Assembly: GCF_007991455.1 (NCBI RefSeq)
Contig: NZ_BJYJ01000009.1
Coordinates: forward strand, 109,693-173,692
Source of the DNA: Chryseobacterium hagamense
GTDB lineage: Bacteria; Bacteroidota; Bacteroidia; Flavobacteriales; Weeksellaceae
Direction: 5' to 3'
Length of the DNA stretch: 64,000 nucleotides
Below, one piece after another: positions 34,530-43,499 of this stretch. How positions within the stretch are numbered: position 1 is the first letter of the stretch; each line of letters starts with the position of its first letter. A program made the position numbers and the translations under genes. The notes beneath the pieces were generated by a model that saw only the letters and a list, made by a program, of their open reading frames with translations, had not been told where the DNA came from and did not search any database.

Positions 34530-36986
34530 ATGACAAAACTTTTAACCCCCTTATTTTTATTCTTTACACTGCTTTTCTTCGGGCAGAATCAGTTGAAGGT
34601 CGTCAGCAAAGCTGATAAAAAGCCCATTTATAATGCAGCAGTCTATTGTGAGGATGAGCTTCTAGGAAAGACCGATTTTAATGGATTATTATCTTTTAAG
34701 ACAAAGTGTAAAAAGGTAGAAATCCTGGCCAGCAACTTTCAGGATGTGACGGCCGACGTAAAGAAATCCATGGAAGCGGCCATGCAGCCTTTATCCGAAA
34801 AAATGGGTACGATCGACAAAGTGGTTATTCAGGACAAAAGCGATCCGAAAGCCCTGAGAATACTTGATGAAGTGAACAAAAGAGCCAAAGAAAATTCACC
34901 CAAATCCCTGGATTCCTACAATTTTAAATCCTACACCAAATTTTCCATTGATGTTGATAAAGATTCAATCGGCATTTATAAAGACTTCCTGGCAATAAGA
35001 AAAGATTCGCTCTCAAAAGTGGATAAAAAGGAGGTGAAGCAGACTAAAAAGGAGGAAAAAGATTCTCTTACGGCAGAAGATTTTATTCAGGCTTCGGCGG
35101 AAGGCCAGATGTTTCTCTGGGAAAAAGCAGCCGAGTACAAATATTCCAAAAGCTTCGGTGAAAAAACCAATATTATCGACAACCGGATGTCAGGTTTCAA
35201 AAATCCGGTCTACGAAGCCCTGGCCATCAATATTTCCAACCTGGACCGGACTCCCAGACAGCTGAAACCGGAAAACAGGAAGCTGTTTAACTTTTACCTC
35301 TCTGATACAATCCGGCTCGACGGAAGAAAAACGTATGTGATTAAATTCAAGGAAATCACCGACAAGAAAAAACAGAACCCGAGAAAATTCAACGGCAAAA
35401 TCTATGTAGACTCTGAAACCTATGCCTTGAAAAAGTTTGAAAGCAGCAGCAAGAAGAAAAATGAAGGAGAAATCGTCTCCGTCTGGAAGCCCGTCGGCGG
35501 AAAATGGTTTCTGGATTACGAAGATATGAGGGTGAAAATGGGAGACCAGAGTTTTGACACTTCCAAAAAAGACAGCGTGAAAGCCGGCGAAAAACCAAAA
35601 TACAACAAAAAAAGCTTCGGCAATTACCTTTATGTAAAAAACCGGTTTTTTGATTTTGAGCTGAACAAAGAACAGAAAGCATCCGATTTCAAAGGCTATT
35701 CCCTGGAAGTGAAAAATTCAGACGGCAGCCTTCTGGATCAGTACCGTACCGACAGCCTGACGGCGAGGGAAAGTGCTACCTATACCAAAATCGACAGTTT
35801 TGTACAGAAACATGATTTTGAAAAGAAACTCAATACCTTGACCCAGTTGTTGAGAGGGAACCTGCGGTACAAAATCATTGATTTCGATATTACCAAGCTT
35901 TTCAGCTACGACCAGTACCAGGGGATCCGTCTGGGTGCAGGCATCAAGCTGAATGAGAGATTCAGCAAGACCTTCTCACCGGACGGGTATTTCGGATACG
36001 GATTCAAAGACCACCGCTGGAAATACGGCCTTGGTTTAGACGTGAAGTTATCACAAAAAAGAACTTCGGTATTCCGGATTGAATATATCGACGATGTTTT
36101 TGCAGCAGGAAGGTTCAGCAATGCCATGTGGGATATGATGATGAAAATCCCGGACCTCAACCTCGACCTTCACAATGCTGCTTTCTACAGAAACCAGAAA
36201 TGGGGTGCTTCCTTCCTTTATGATCTATCCAATTCATTAAGCATGAAAATTGCGCTGAACAGGGAAAAGCAACAGGCCCGTTTCGACTATCAGTACAAAG
36301 ACCTCGGAAATGCTTTCGACAATACCAGTGCTACCCTCTCCCTTAAATTTTCCCCGAATGATAAAAATATCATGACCCCGACCGGAAAATATACGTATGA
36401 AAAAGGCTATCCGCAGATCTTCATGAATTACGAACAGGGATTCCGGACACTGGGCGGAAATCTGGATTACCACCGAATGGATGCTTTAATCGTCCATCAG
36501 TTCAGATCAAAACTGGGGTATACCAACATTAAACTTTTCGGAGGGCTTTCTTCCGGAGACGCGCCGATCTGGAAAAACTTTGAAATGGCGGGACAGAGGG
36601 ACCTGACTCTGGAAAAATGGACCTCTGCGGTCAGCACACCTTCCAATCTGGGATTTGCCACCATGCCGGCAGGAACTTTCTTTGCCGATAGGTTCATCGC
36701 TTTTAAAGTATCGCAATACCTTCCGTTCAGGTTCAAAACGCTGGGTAAAAGATATTCCAACATTGAGCTTGAATACCAGGCGGCCGCCGGAAATATGAAA
36801 AACCGGGAAGACCATCAGTTCATGTTCCGGGTGTTGGATCATTACTACCAGGAAGCCGGGTTCATGTGGAACAGCTTCCTGGGAAGCCGCTACAGCGTAG
36901 GTTTTTCTTACCGGTTAGGTTATTATCAGACTTCAGAGTTTAAAGATAATTTCGGGATTAAAGTTAAATTCAATTTACTGAATTGA
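34530..36986 (+). CDS. DUF5686 outer-membrane protein with an N-terminal carboxypeptidase-regulatory-like domain
   Basis: An 818-aa exported protein with signal peptide MTKLLTPLFLFFTLLFFGQ. Residues about 19-90 form a CarboxypepD_reg-like beta-sandwich (KKPIYNAAVYCEDELLGKTD), as in TonB-dependent transporters. The DUF5686 region starts near VVIQDKSDPKALRILDEVNKRAKENSPKSLDSYN and continues to a beta-barrel-like C-terminus ending GIKVKFNLLN. The function of the family is unknown. It is a paralog of the gene at 37681, with a repeat-bearing spacer between. Confidence 0.85.
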   Translation: MTKLLTPLFLFFTLLFFGQNQLKVVSKADKKPIYNAAVYCEDELLGKTDFNGLLSFKTKCKKVEILASNFQDVTADVKKSMEAAMQPLSEKMGTIDKVVIQDKSDPKALRILDEVNKRAKENSPKSLDSYNFKSYTKFSIDVDKDSIGIYKDFLAIRKDSLSKVDKKEVKQTKKEEKDSLTAEDFIQASAEGQMFLWEKAAEYKYSKSFGEKTNIIDNRMSGFKNPVYEALAINISNLDRTPRQLKPENRKLFNFYLSDTIRLDGRKTYVIKFKEITDKKKQNPRKFNGKIYVDSETYALKKFESSSKKKNEGEIVSVWKPVGGKWFLDYEDMRVKMGDQSFDTSKKDSVKAGEKPKYNKKSFGNYLYVKNRFFDFELNKEQKASDFKGYSLEVKNSDGSLLDQYRTDSLTARESATYTKIDSFVQKHDFEKKLNTLTQLLRGNLRYKIIDFDITKLFSYDQYQGIRLGAGIKLNERFSKTFSPDGYFGYGFKDHRWKYGLGLDVKLSQKRTSVFRIEYIDDVFAAGRFSNAMWDMMMKIPDLNLDLHNAAFYRNQKWGASFLYDLSNSLSMKIALNREKQQARFDYQYKDLGNAFDNTSATLSLKFSPNDKNIMTPTGKYTYEKGYPQIFMNYEQGFRTLGGNLDYHRMDALIVHQFRSKLGYTNIKLFGGLSSGDAPIWKNFEMAGQRDLTLEKWTSAVSTPSNLGFATMPAGTFFADRFIAFKVSQYLPFRFKTLGKRYSNIELEYQAAAGNMKNREDHQFMFRVLDHYYQEAGFMWNSFLGSRYSVGFSYRLGYYQTSEFKDNFGIKVKFNLLN

Positions 36987-37024
36987 CGGTATTCTTGATT
37001 GATGATCATTATTATTTCGATGCA

Positions 37025-37049
37025 GCGGACTTTTGGGTCCGCTTTTTTT
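37025..37049 (+). terminator. terminator hairpin
   Basis: GCGGAC (37025-37030)/GTCCGC (37037-37042) stem followed by a T-run. Confidence 0.85.
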
Positions 37050-37244
37050 ATTTCCTACGGCTGCACGGTTTTTTACGGATGATCGCGTATATCCTACGGG
37101 ATTTAGATTTTTTCAGATATTAAACTTAACGTGAATTCGACCTTATTGACATCATATTCAGTCGATTATTTAAATCAAAAATAAAAGTTAGAATGATTCA
37201 GTCAGGATTTTGGATACCACTCATCCTGGTAGAATGAATAAACG

Positions 37245-37499
37245 GTTCACGCTTCTGACAGGATTTTATCCTATCCTGTACCAAGCCTTCCCTTCAGGAC
37301 TTTGAAACGATATTAATCCTTCTCTGATTGAAAAATAACCTAAACCGGTTATTGAGGATTACATAAAAAATTTTCTGATAAAGCAAAAACCTATAAGTTT
37401 GATGATCAGCACCTTTGATCCTGTATTTAACAAGAGAAACTTCCGGCATCCAACACCGCTCTTCCAGCCGCTTAATCCAGGTTCTTCGAGTTCACGTTA
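37245..37499 (-). repeat. dispersed ~260-bp element, copy 3 (inverted)
   Basis: Read on the minus strand it starts TAACGTGAAC and ends AGCGTGAAC. It aligns throughout with 21988-22247, including the GGCTGGAAGAG, GGATGCC, ATCATCAAACT and ACAGGATAGGATAAAATCCTG-type blocks. It fills most of the spacer between the two DUF5686 genes; no gene is seen there. Confidence 0.75.
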
Positions 37500-37680
37500 A
37501 ACTTTTTCATCCGTTAGTGCTCCGGTACCCTCATTTTAAATTTCTTCCCTGGCAACAGATTCATGCTCAGCTGAAGACCGCCATTCCATTTTAACGTATA
37601 AAATTTTGTTAACCTGCCAAAACCGCGTGGTAAAAACTTTTCTGTGCGGAGAAATATCATTAATTTTGAAAGGTTTTTTT

Positions 37681-39885
37681 ATGAAAAGGATTTTATTGTT
37701 TTTCGGTCTTTTATGCTGGACGTTTGGTTTCTCACAATCGAAAGTTACCGCTATTGAAGGCATTACCATCGAAGACAAAAGCGATCCGAGAGCACTTGAA
37801 ATCCTGAGAAAAGTCAGTCAGCAGTTCCGGGAAAACTCACCGAAGACCCTGGATTCCTATTCTTACAAATCGTATGAAAAAATTTCACTGGATATCGATG
37901 AAGACAGCATTTCGCAGTACAATAAGTTTTTTGAGGAAACCGGGATGTTCCGGGAAAAACGCAGGAAAGATTCACTGAACAACATTTCGGCGAGAAAAAT
38001 ATTTTCCAAAAGCAAACTGTTTCTCTGGGAAAGGGCCCAGGAATTTCTGTACTCCAAACAATACGGCGAGAAAATCAATATCCTGGACAACCGGATCTCC
38101 GGACTGAAACAGCCGATTTATGAAATGATTGCCCTTCAGCAGAGCAACCGGGATAAGATCCCCGATCAGCTGAAACAGGAGAACCGGGGATTGTACCGGT
38201 TTTTCCTCACCGACACGCTGGAAATGGACGGCCGGAAAAACTTTGTCATCCGCTTCAGGGAAGTTAATTTTAAAAATCCTGATAAAAAACGGAAATACAA
38301 CGGCGCCATCTATATCGATACCGAAACCTACGGCGTTAAAAAAATAGAAAATTTCAGCAAGAATAAAAACGACGGCATTATTACCAGCACCTGGATTTTC
38401 TTTCATAACAAATGGTTTCTCGCCCATGAAACCGTAAAGCTGAAGATGAGCAACATGAAGCTGGAAGAAGAAGGAATTCAGCATCCGGATGAAAAACCGG
38501 ACCGCAAAAAGAAACAGACTTTCGGGACCTATGCTTTCCTGACCTCCCGGTATTTCGATTATCAATCTCCTGCCGATAACAGCCCCGCCGATTTCAGAGG
38601 CTATACCTTCTCCGTAAAAAATATCCGCGGAAATACCCTGGACCAATACAGAACCGATCCCCTGACGGAACGGGAGAAAAACACCTACAAAACCATCGAC
38701 AGCCTCGGCCGCAGGTACAATATCGATAACAAAGCCCAGATCCTGAGCGGTCTGCTGAATGGCCAGATCCGCGTTGGCGCAGTGGATTTTGCGGTGGATG
38801 AAATCGTCAATTACAATTTATACGAAGGATTCAGGGTCGGTTTAAAGGCCAAGCTGAATGAAAATTTCAGCCCTTATTTCTCTCCGGACTATACATTCGC
38901 CTACGGTTTCAAAGACGATAAGTGGAAATACAGGATCGGTCTCGACATCAAAACCACCCTTGAAAAAGACTCTTACTTCAGGATAGATTATTATGATGAC
39001 GTAACCGCTTCCGGCGAGTTTTACCGGAGGCTGTGGAATTTCAAGATGCGTATGGCGAATTACGGAAACAATCTGAATAACGATCGCTATTACCATTACA
39101 GGGGTGCTTCCGTTTCTTACCTGAATGACGTTACCAACGGACTGACTTTGGTTTTTGCGGCAAGAAGGAACCTGGAAGAAGCCCTATTCGACTACTCCTT
39201 CCGAGGAAAAGGTTCTTCATTTGAAAATTTCAACACCCTGTTTACCCTGAAATATTCCCCGAACTCTACGAACATCATGACTCCGCAAGGAAAATCACTG
39301 ATCGACCAGAAGTATCCGGAGCTGTATTTCAACTATGAGCAGAGCTATAAAATTTTTGGCGGAGATTTCAGCTATATGCGCTTTGACGCGCTTTTCGTCC
39401 ATCATGTTAAAACAAGGTTCGGAACCACGGGATTCCGGCTGTACGGAGGAATGGTGTTCGGGGGTGCCCCGATCTGGAAAAACTTCACCATGAACGGGCT
39501 GGCATCGCCGAGAAGGGATTTTAATTTCAACCTCACTTCATTCCTCGGCTTTGCGACGCTGGAAGGCGGAAAGTATTATAATGACCGTTTTGTGGCTTAT
39601 TATCTGACCCACAAGCTGCCATGGTATTTTAAAAGTTTCGGTCAGAACATTTCGAGCTTCGATTTTGTGCTGCGCGGAACCATCGGAGATATGGATAAGG
39701 CCGAATACCATCAGTTCAGGTTCCGTCCGCTAAACCATCTTTACCAGGAAGTCGGCCTGGAATGGAACAATTTCCTTTCCACCTACTTTAATCTGGGATT
39801 GTTTTACCGGGTCGGCTATTATACCACCCACAACTTCAAACAGAACTTTGCCGTTCAGTTCAAATTAAAATTATTAGAATTCTAA
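37681..39885 (+). CDS. DUF5686 outer-membrane protein, short paralog
   Basis: A 734-aa exported protein from ATG 37681 (MKRILLFFGLLCWTFGFSQ signal peptide); the frame is open 25 codons upstream but without a leader. It goes directly into the shared IEDKSDPRALEILRKVSQQFRENSPKTLDSY region, so it lacks the carboxypeptidase-regulatory domain of its neighbour at 34530. The C-terminal half is barrel-like with many aromatic strands. Tandem duplication followed by domain loss or gain is the simplest history. Function unknown. Confidence 0.85.
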   Translation: MKRILLFFGLLCWTFGFSQSKVTAIEGITIEDKSDPRALEILRKVSQQFRENSPKTLDSYSYKSYEKISLDIDEDSISQYNKFFEETGMFREKRRKDSLNNISARKIFSKSKLFLWERAQEFLYSKQYGEKINILDNRISGLKQPIYEMIALQQSNRDKIPDQLKQENRGLYRFFLTDTLEMDGRKNFVIRFREVNFKNPDKKRKYNGAIYIDTETYGVKKIENFSKNKNDGIITSTWIFFHNKWFLAHETVKLKMSNMKLEEEGIQHPDEKPDRKKKQTFGTYAFLTSRYFDYQSPADNSPADFRGYTFSVKNIRGNTLDQYRTDPLTEREKNTYKTIDSLGRRYNIDNKAQILSGLLNGQIRVGAVDFAVDEIVNYNLYEGFRVGLKAKLNENFSPYFSPDYTFAYGFKDDKWKYRIGLDIKTTLEKDSYFRIDYYDDVTASGEFYRRLWNFKMRMANYGNNLNNDRYYHYRGASVSYLNDVTNGLTLVFAARRNLEEALFDYSFRGKGSSFENFNTLFTLKYSPNSTNIMTPQGKSLIDQKYPELYFNYEQSYKIFGGDFSYMRFDALFVHHVKTRFGTTGFRLYGGMVFGGAPIWKNFTMNGLASPRRDFNFNLTSFLGFATLEGGKYYNDRFVAYYLTHKLPWYFKSFGQNISSFDFVLRGTIGDMDKAEYHQFRFRPLNHLYQEVGLEWNNFLSTYFNLGLFYRVGYYTTHNFKQNFAVQFKLKLLEF

Positions 39886-39939
39886 ACCGATCCGGCCCCT
39901 TTACCTGAAGCGGATAAAAATAAAATAAAATAAAAGACT

Positions 39940-40176
39940 ATGCAGAAAATCGAAATACAAGCAGAACAGTTCTTCGAATTATTAAAATTAAAAGACACGT
40001 CGATGTGGGAAATTTTCGCTCAGATGATCGACGGCAACGAAAAGGAAATCATCTTCCTGGATCATGAGAACAAAATCCTCTTCAACTACATCCTGCCCTC
40101 CCACCCGGAAAAGCTGGAAGAAGACCGCGCTGAATTCTCCAAACAGTTTGCCGATAAGCTGGCGAATTTGAATTAA
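39940..40176 (+). CDS. small conserved hypothetical protein
   Basis: A 78-aa soluble acidic protein (MQKIEIQAEQFFELLKLKDTSM, FLDHENKILFNYILPSHPEKL). No signal peptide and no recognised domain. It is 54 nt after the DUF5686 gene on the same strand and may be co-transcribed. Codon usage is like that of the core genes nearby. Confidence 0.6.
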   Translation: MQKIEIQAEQFFELLKLKDTSMWEIFAQMIDGNEKEIIFLDHENKILFNYILPSHPEKLEEDRAEFSKQFADKLANLN

Positions 40177-40375
40177 GGTGGAGGGTTAGAGAGTTGGAGA
40201 GTTATTGAATATGGAATGAAAATTTTCAGTAAAAATAGATTTTTAATTAAAAATTTATACTTAAAAAAACATTTATATTAATACTTTAATTAGATGATAA
40301 TAAAACAGTTAAATGTCGTAAATATTCATCAAAATTTGTATAATTTTCTACACTAAAATTTTCAAAACGGCTTTT

Positions 40376-40383
40376 TATGTTTG
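40376..40383 (+). promoter_or_regulatory. -7 promoter box TATGTTTG
   Basis: Exact TAnnTTTG match 31 bp before the small secreted peptide gene at 40414; no clear -33 TTG. Confidence 0.5.
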
Positions 40384-40413
40384 TAAAAGTTTAATCAACT
40401 AAATTTTTTACAC

Positions 40414-40620
40414 ATGAAAAAGAAAATTTTATTTTGTGCCATGATGGGAATTTCAGTTATGGCATTTGCGAGAATTCAGGCAGTTTGGACTTCTACTTGT
40501 GGAGTAAAGCATTACACTTCATTTCCAGATAGCTGGACTTACAACCAAATGGCTAACTGGATTGAAAGTATGAACTACAATGAATGTGGAACAGAAGCAA
40601 ATGTAACAATCCATCCTTAA
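40414..40620 (+). CDS. small secreted peptide, two cysteines
   Basis: A 68-aa product with signal peptide MKKKILFCAMMGISVMAFA, leaving a ~49-residue mature peptide (IQAVWTSTCGVKHYTSF, later NYNECGTEANVTIHP) with two cysteines that could form one disulfide. AT-rich compared with neighbours. It is followed by a perfect hairpin and then the GLPGLI protein gene, with which it probably shares an operon. I do not recognise a function. Confidence 0.65.
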   Translation: MKKKILFCAMMGISVMAFARIQAVWTSTCGVKHYTSFPDSWTYNQMANWIESMNYNECGTEANVTIHP

Positions 40621-40629
40621 TTTGCAAGC

Positions 40630-40660
40630 AAGCAGATAGTTCTAACTATCTGCTTTAATT
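40630..40660 (+). terminator. hairpin between the small peptide and GLPGLI genes
   Basis: 12-bp perfect stem AAGCAGATAGTT (40630-40641)/AACTATCTGCTT (40644-40655) with a 2-nt loop and a weak T-run. Only 10 bp remain before the next ATG, so partial read-through is likely needed for the GLPGLI gene. Confidence 0.7.
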
Positions 40661-40669
40661 AATTTATTT

Positions 40670-41431
40670 ATGAAAAATTTTTTTTGTGTTTTATTAGTAT
40701 ACATTTATCTTTTCGCTAATGGTCAAAAGATAGAATTTGAGCCAACAATAAAAGTCACTTATAATACAAATTTAAATCTCGGAGAAAAGAATATGAAAAA
40801 TAAAGATTTCATCTTGGTTGGAAATTCCCGAGACTATTATTTTGCCATCGACAATATTTACCGTTACGATTCCGGAAATTATACTTCTTCAGGAGGAATT
40901 GATACTAAAAAAAACAGCATTATATTTAATGACAGAATATTAAAAATAAATAATAAAACTACGATTTTCACGATTGCGGTCAATTCAAAAATACGTTATG
41001 AAGAATATGAATCTTTACAATGGGTTTTATATAGTGATACAAAAATAATCAATGGAATAAAATGTCAAATGGCTGCGACAAACGGATTTGGAAGAAGATG
41101 GATCGCTTATTTTTCTAAAGAATATCCGCAATCTCTAGGTCCATACAAATTCAATGGTTTACCAGGATTGATCCTTGAACTTTATGACACAAAAAATGAT
41201 TATCATTTTACCGCAACGAAGATTGAAAAAAATTCAGAAGAGTTTGAGTTTAATCTTTCTCCATTCAAGCTGATGAGTAAGAAAAATTATTTGCAGTCTA
41301 AATACAATATGGAGTTTACCGTTGCTGCTTTCCCGGATATGGACGAAGACATGAGAAAACAAACACAGGAGATGCTGGACAAAAAGAAAAAACTATTTAA
41401 TAATCCCTTAGAACTAAAACCTTTTGAATAA
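40670..41431 (+). CDS. GLPGLI family protein
   Basis: A 253-aa exported protein with a short signal peptide (MKNFFCVLLVYIYLFANGQ). The defining motif is seen in YKFNGLPGLILELYD, preceded by the typical RRWIAYFSKEYPQSLGPYKF. The family is widespread in Bacteroidota, periplasmic or outer-membrane associated, and of unknown function. AT-rich. It follows the small secreted peptide through a hairpin, suggesting a two-gene unit. Confidence 0.88.
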   Translation: MKNFFCVLLVYIYLFANGQKIEFEPTIKVTYNTNLNLGEKNMKNKDFILVGNSRDYYFAIDNIYRYDSGNYTSSGGIDTKKNSIIFNDRILKINNKTTIFTIAVNSKIRYEEYESLQWVLYSDTKIINGIKCQMAATNGFGRRWIAYFSKEYPQSLGPYKFNGLPGLILELYDTKNDYHFTATKIEKNSEEFEFNLSPFKLMSKKNYLQSKYNMEFTVAAFPDMDEDMRKQTQEMLDKKKKLFNNPLELKPFE

Positions 41432-41547
41432 TTATTTATTTTTGCTATTCCGTAAAAATCCAGGTTGATTTATCAAAATAAAATTATTAGTTTTCTATCG
41501 GATTGACAAATTGAACAAGTTTTAAAATCAAGCCTTACAATATCAAT

Positions 41548-41574
41548 AAACGGTCTCACCTTTGAGACCGTTTT
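41548..41574. terminator. bidirectional terminator
   Basis: 11-bp stem AAACGGTCTCA/TGAGACCGTTT (41548-41558 and 41563-41573) between the convergent GLPGLI and XRE genes. Confidence 0.8.
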
Positions 41575-41575
41575 A

Positions 41576-41905
41576 TTATTTCTTCAAATTTTTGATAAGT
41601 TCCTGAATTTGTCCGCTTAATTTTTCTGCAAGATCCTTATCTGAAAGATTGATAATAATTCCATGTTGACCACCGGTTGAATAATCATTATTTACACCCA
41701 CAATGCTTGTAGATGTTTCAAATAAATCTTCAATCTTTACTCCAAAAATATCCGCAAGTTTTGGAATATAGCCTGATTTTATTTCTGTTGTTTCGTTTTC
41801 CCAGTTGACATACGTTAGTCTGTCTACATTCAGCATATCAGCAATATCCTGTTGGGAATATTTAGTTTTGCTTCGTAATTTTTTCAGATTGGTTCCTACA
41901 CTCAT
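41576..41905 (-). CDS. XRE family transcriptional regulator
   Basis: A 109-aa DNA-binding protein. The HTH_3 domain covers about residues 1-62 (TNLKKLRSKTKYSQQDIADMLNVDRLTYVNWEN, PKLADIFGVKIEDLF). The C-terminal ~45 residues carry a helical tail (LSDKDLAEKLSGQIQELIKNLKK) that may dimerise. I use ATG 41903-41905; an upstream TTG in frame would add six residues. It is convergent to the GLPGLI gene; targets unknown. Confidence 0.85.
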   Translation of the reverse strand: MSVGTNLKKLRSKTKYSQQDIADMLNVDRLTYVNWENETTEIKSGYIPKLADIFGVKIEDLFETSTSIVGVNNDYSTGGQHGIIINLSDKDLAEKLSGQIQELIKNLKK

Positions 41906-41969
41906 GCTTTTGTTTTTATACAAATTAATATTTGTTTGAAAGTTAAAAAAATTTATTTACATTTCCTGA

Positions 41970-42821
41970 CTAACAGCTTCTCAAAAACAGATCAACTGTC
42001 TTTTTCGTTTCTGCAACATCATGCACCCTCAGGATTTTAGCACCCTGCTGCAGCACTTTAAGATGAAGTTTCTGCGTTTCTTCATTAATGTCTGCCGGCG
42101 ATTTCCCAAGTGGCTTATAGATGAATGATTTCCTGGAGATTCCGATCAAAAGGGGAAATTTACCGGAACCAAAATACTTTACCTCATCAATCATTTTCAT
42201 TTGATCCTTTACGGTTTTCCCAAAGCCAAAACCGGGATCCAAAATAATATCCCGAATGCCTTTTGCGAGCAGTTCAGCTGTTTTTTCGGAGAAATACCGG
42301 CTGATGGAAACGGTAATGTCTTCAAACTTTATTTTATCATGCATGGTTTCGTAGGAAGGATTCACATGCATCAGAATATACGGAAGCTTTGTCCCGGCAA
42401 CCGCATCAAACATCCGGTCATCATACTGTCCCCCGGAAATATCGTTGATCAGATCAATTCCCTCGTTAAAGCCGAACTTCACCGTTTCGGAATAAAAAGT
42501 ATCCAGGGATACCAGGGCTTCCGGAAATTCTTTTTTAATTAAAGAAATGATCCTTCCGATTCTGTTTATTTCTTCACCGGCACTTAAAAATTCAGCATGC
42601 GGCCGCGTCGACTGCGGCCCGATGTCGATGATCCCGGCACCCTCTTCCAGCATTTTTTCAGCCTGTACCAGAGCCGCTTCGTCATTATTGAATTTTCCGC
42701 CGTCGGAAAAAGAATCGGGGGTCAGGTTCAGGATGCCCATGATTTTAGGCGTCGACAGATCCACCAGCTTCCCGTTGCAGTTTAGAGTATGAGATCCGAT
42801 TGATGATCCAAGATGTTCCAT
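41970..42821 (-). CDS. folP: dihydropteroate synthase
   Basis: A 283-aa TIM-barrel enzyme that condenses pABA with dihydropterin pyrophosphate in folate synthesis, the sulfonamide target. Signatures: IMGILNLTPDSFSDGG (family signature 1), IIDIGPQSTRP (signature 2), DPGFGFGKT and the C-terminal LRVHDVAETKKTV. Full length. It is divergent from the DUF1599 gene. Confidence 0.96.
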   Translation of the reverse strand: MEHLGSSIGSHTLNCNGKLVDLSTPKIMGILNLTPDSFSDGGKFNNDEAALVQAEKMLEEGAGIIDIGPQSTRPHAEFLSAGEEINRIGRIISLIKKEFPEALVSLDTFYSETVKFGFNEGIDLINDISGGQYDDRMFDAVAGTKLPYILMHVNPSYETMHDKIKFEDITVSISRYFSEKTAELLAKGIRDIILDPGFGFGKTVKDQMKMIDEVKYFGSGKFPLLIGISRKSFIYKPLGKSPADINEETQKLHLKVLQQGAKILRVHDVAETKKTVDLFLRSC

Positions 42822-42905
42822 CCGGCAAAAATACGACTTCCAGGCCCGAACTCCAATATCCGCAAAAAACTCAGCCCTGATTTCCGCTACCTAAAACCTA
42901 ATTCG

Positions 42906-42913
42906 TATATTTG
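42906..42913 (+). promoter_or_regulatory. -7 promoter box TATATTTG of the DUF1599 operon
   Basis: Exact TAnnTTTG match 18 bp before the ATG at 42931; TTTCC at 42881-42885 is a weak -33 candidate. This promoter may also drive the inserted ATPase-HNH pair and BT_3928 gene downstream. Confidence 0.6.
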
Positions 42914-42930
42914 GAAGATTAAGAAAATTT

Positions 42931-43485
42931 ATGTCAGAAACTTCAGTACAGTTCGGGAAAATTATTGGTCAGTGCCGCGAATTATTCAGCAAAAAATTAC
43001 AGGATTACGGAGCTGCATGGAGGGTTTTAAGACCGAGTTCGATTACGGACCAGATTTACATTAAAGTGAACAGGATCCGTACCCTGCAGATGACTGATAA
43101 AAAAATGGTGGACGAAAGTGAAGAAGATGAGTTTATCGCCATCGTCAACTACTCGATCATCGGGCTGATCCAGCTTGAAAAGGGCTTTTCCAACGATTTC
43201 AATGAAGATAAGGAAGACGTGATGCAGCTTTACGACCGGTATGCAACGGAAGCCCAACAGCTGATGGAGCGGAAAAACCATGACTACGGTGAAGCCTGGA
43301 GGGATATGCGGATTTCATCGATTACCGATCTTATTTACCAGAAAGTACTGAGAACGAAACAGATCGAGGACAACCAGGGGGTAACGATTGCTTCCGAAGG
43401 CCTGGATGCCAATTATTTCGACATGCTGAATTATGCCGTTTTCTGCCTGATCAAGTTTTCTGAAAAAGCAAGCCCCGTAGAATAA
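42931..43485 (+). CDS. DUF1599 protein
   Basis: A 184-aa soluble protein made of two tandem related halves. The first has DYGAAWRVLRPSSITDQIYIK; the second has DYGEAWRDMRISSITDLIYQK. This internal duplication defines DUF1599, a family that resembles all-alpha nucleotide-handling proteins but has no assigned activity. First gene of an apparent operon: 14 nt to the ATPase, which is coupled to the HNH gene and BT_3928. Confidence 0.9.
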   Translation: MSETSVQFGKIIGQCRELFSKKLQDYGAAWRVLRPSSITDQIYIKVNRIRTLQMTDKKMVDESEEDEFIAIVNYSIIGLIQLEKGFSNDFNEDKEDVMQLYDRYATEAQQLMERKNHDYGEAWRDMRISSITDLIYQKVLRTKQIEDNQGVTIASEGLDANYFDMLNYAVFCLIKFSEKASPVE

Positions 43486-43499
43486 AAAAAAATTTAGAA

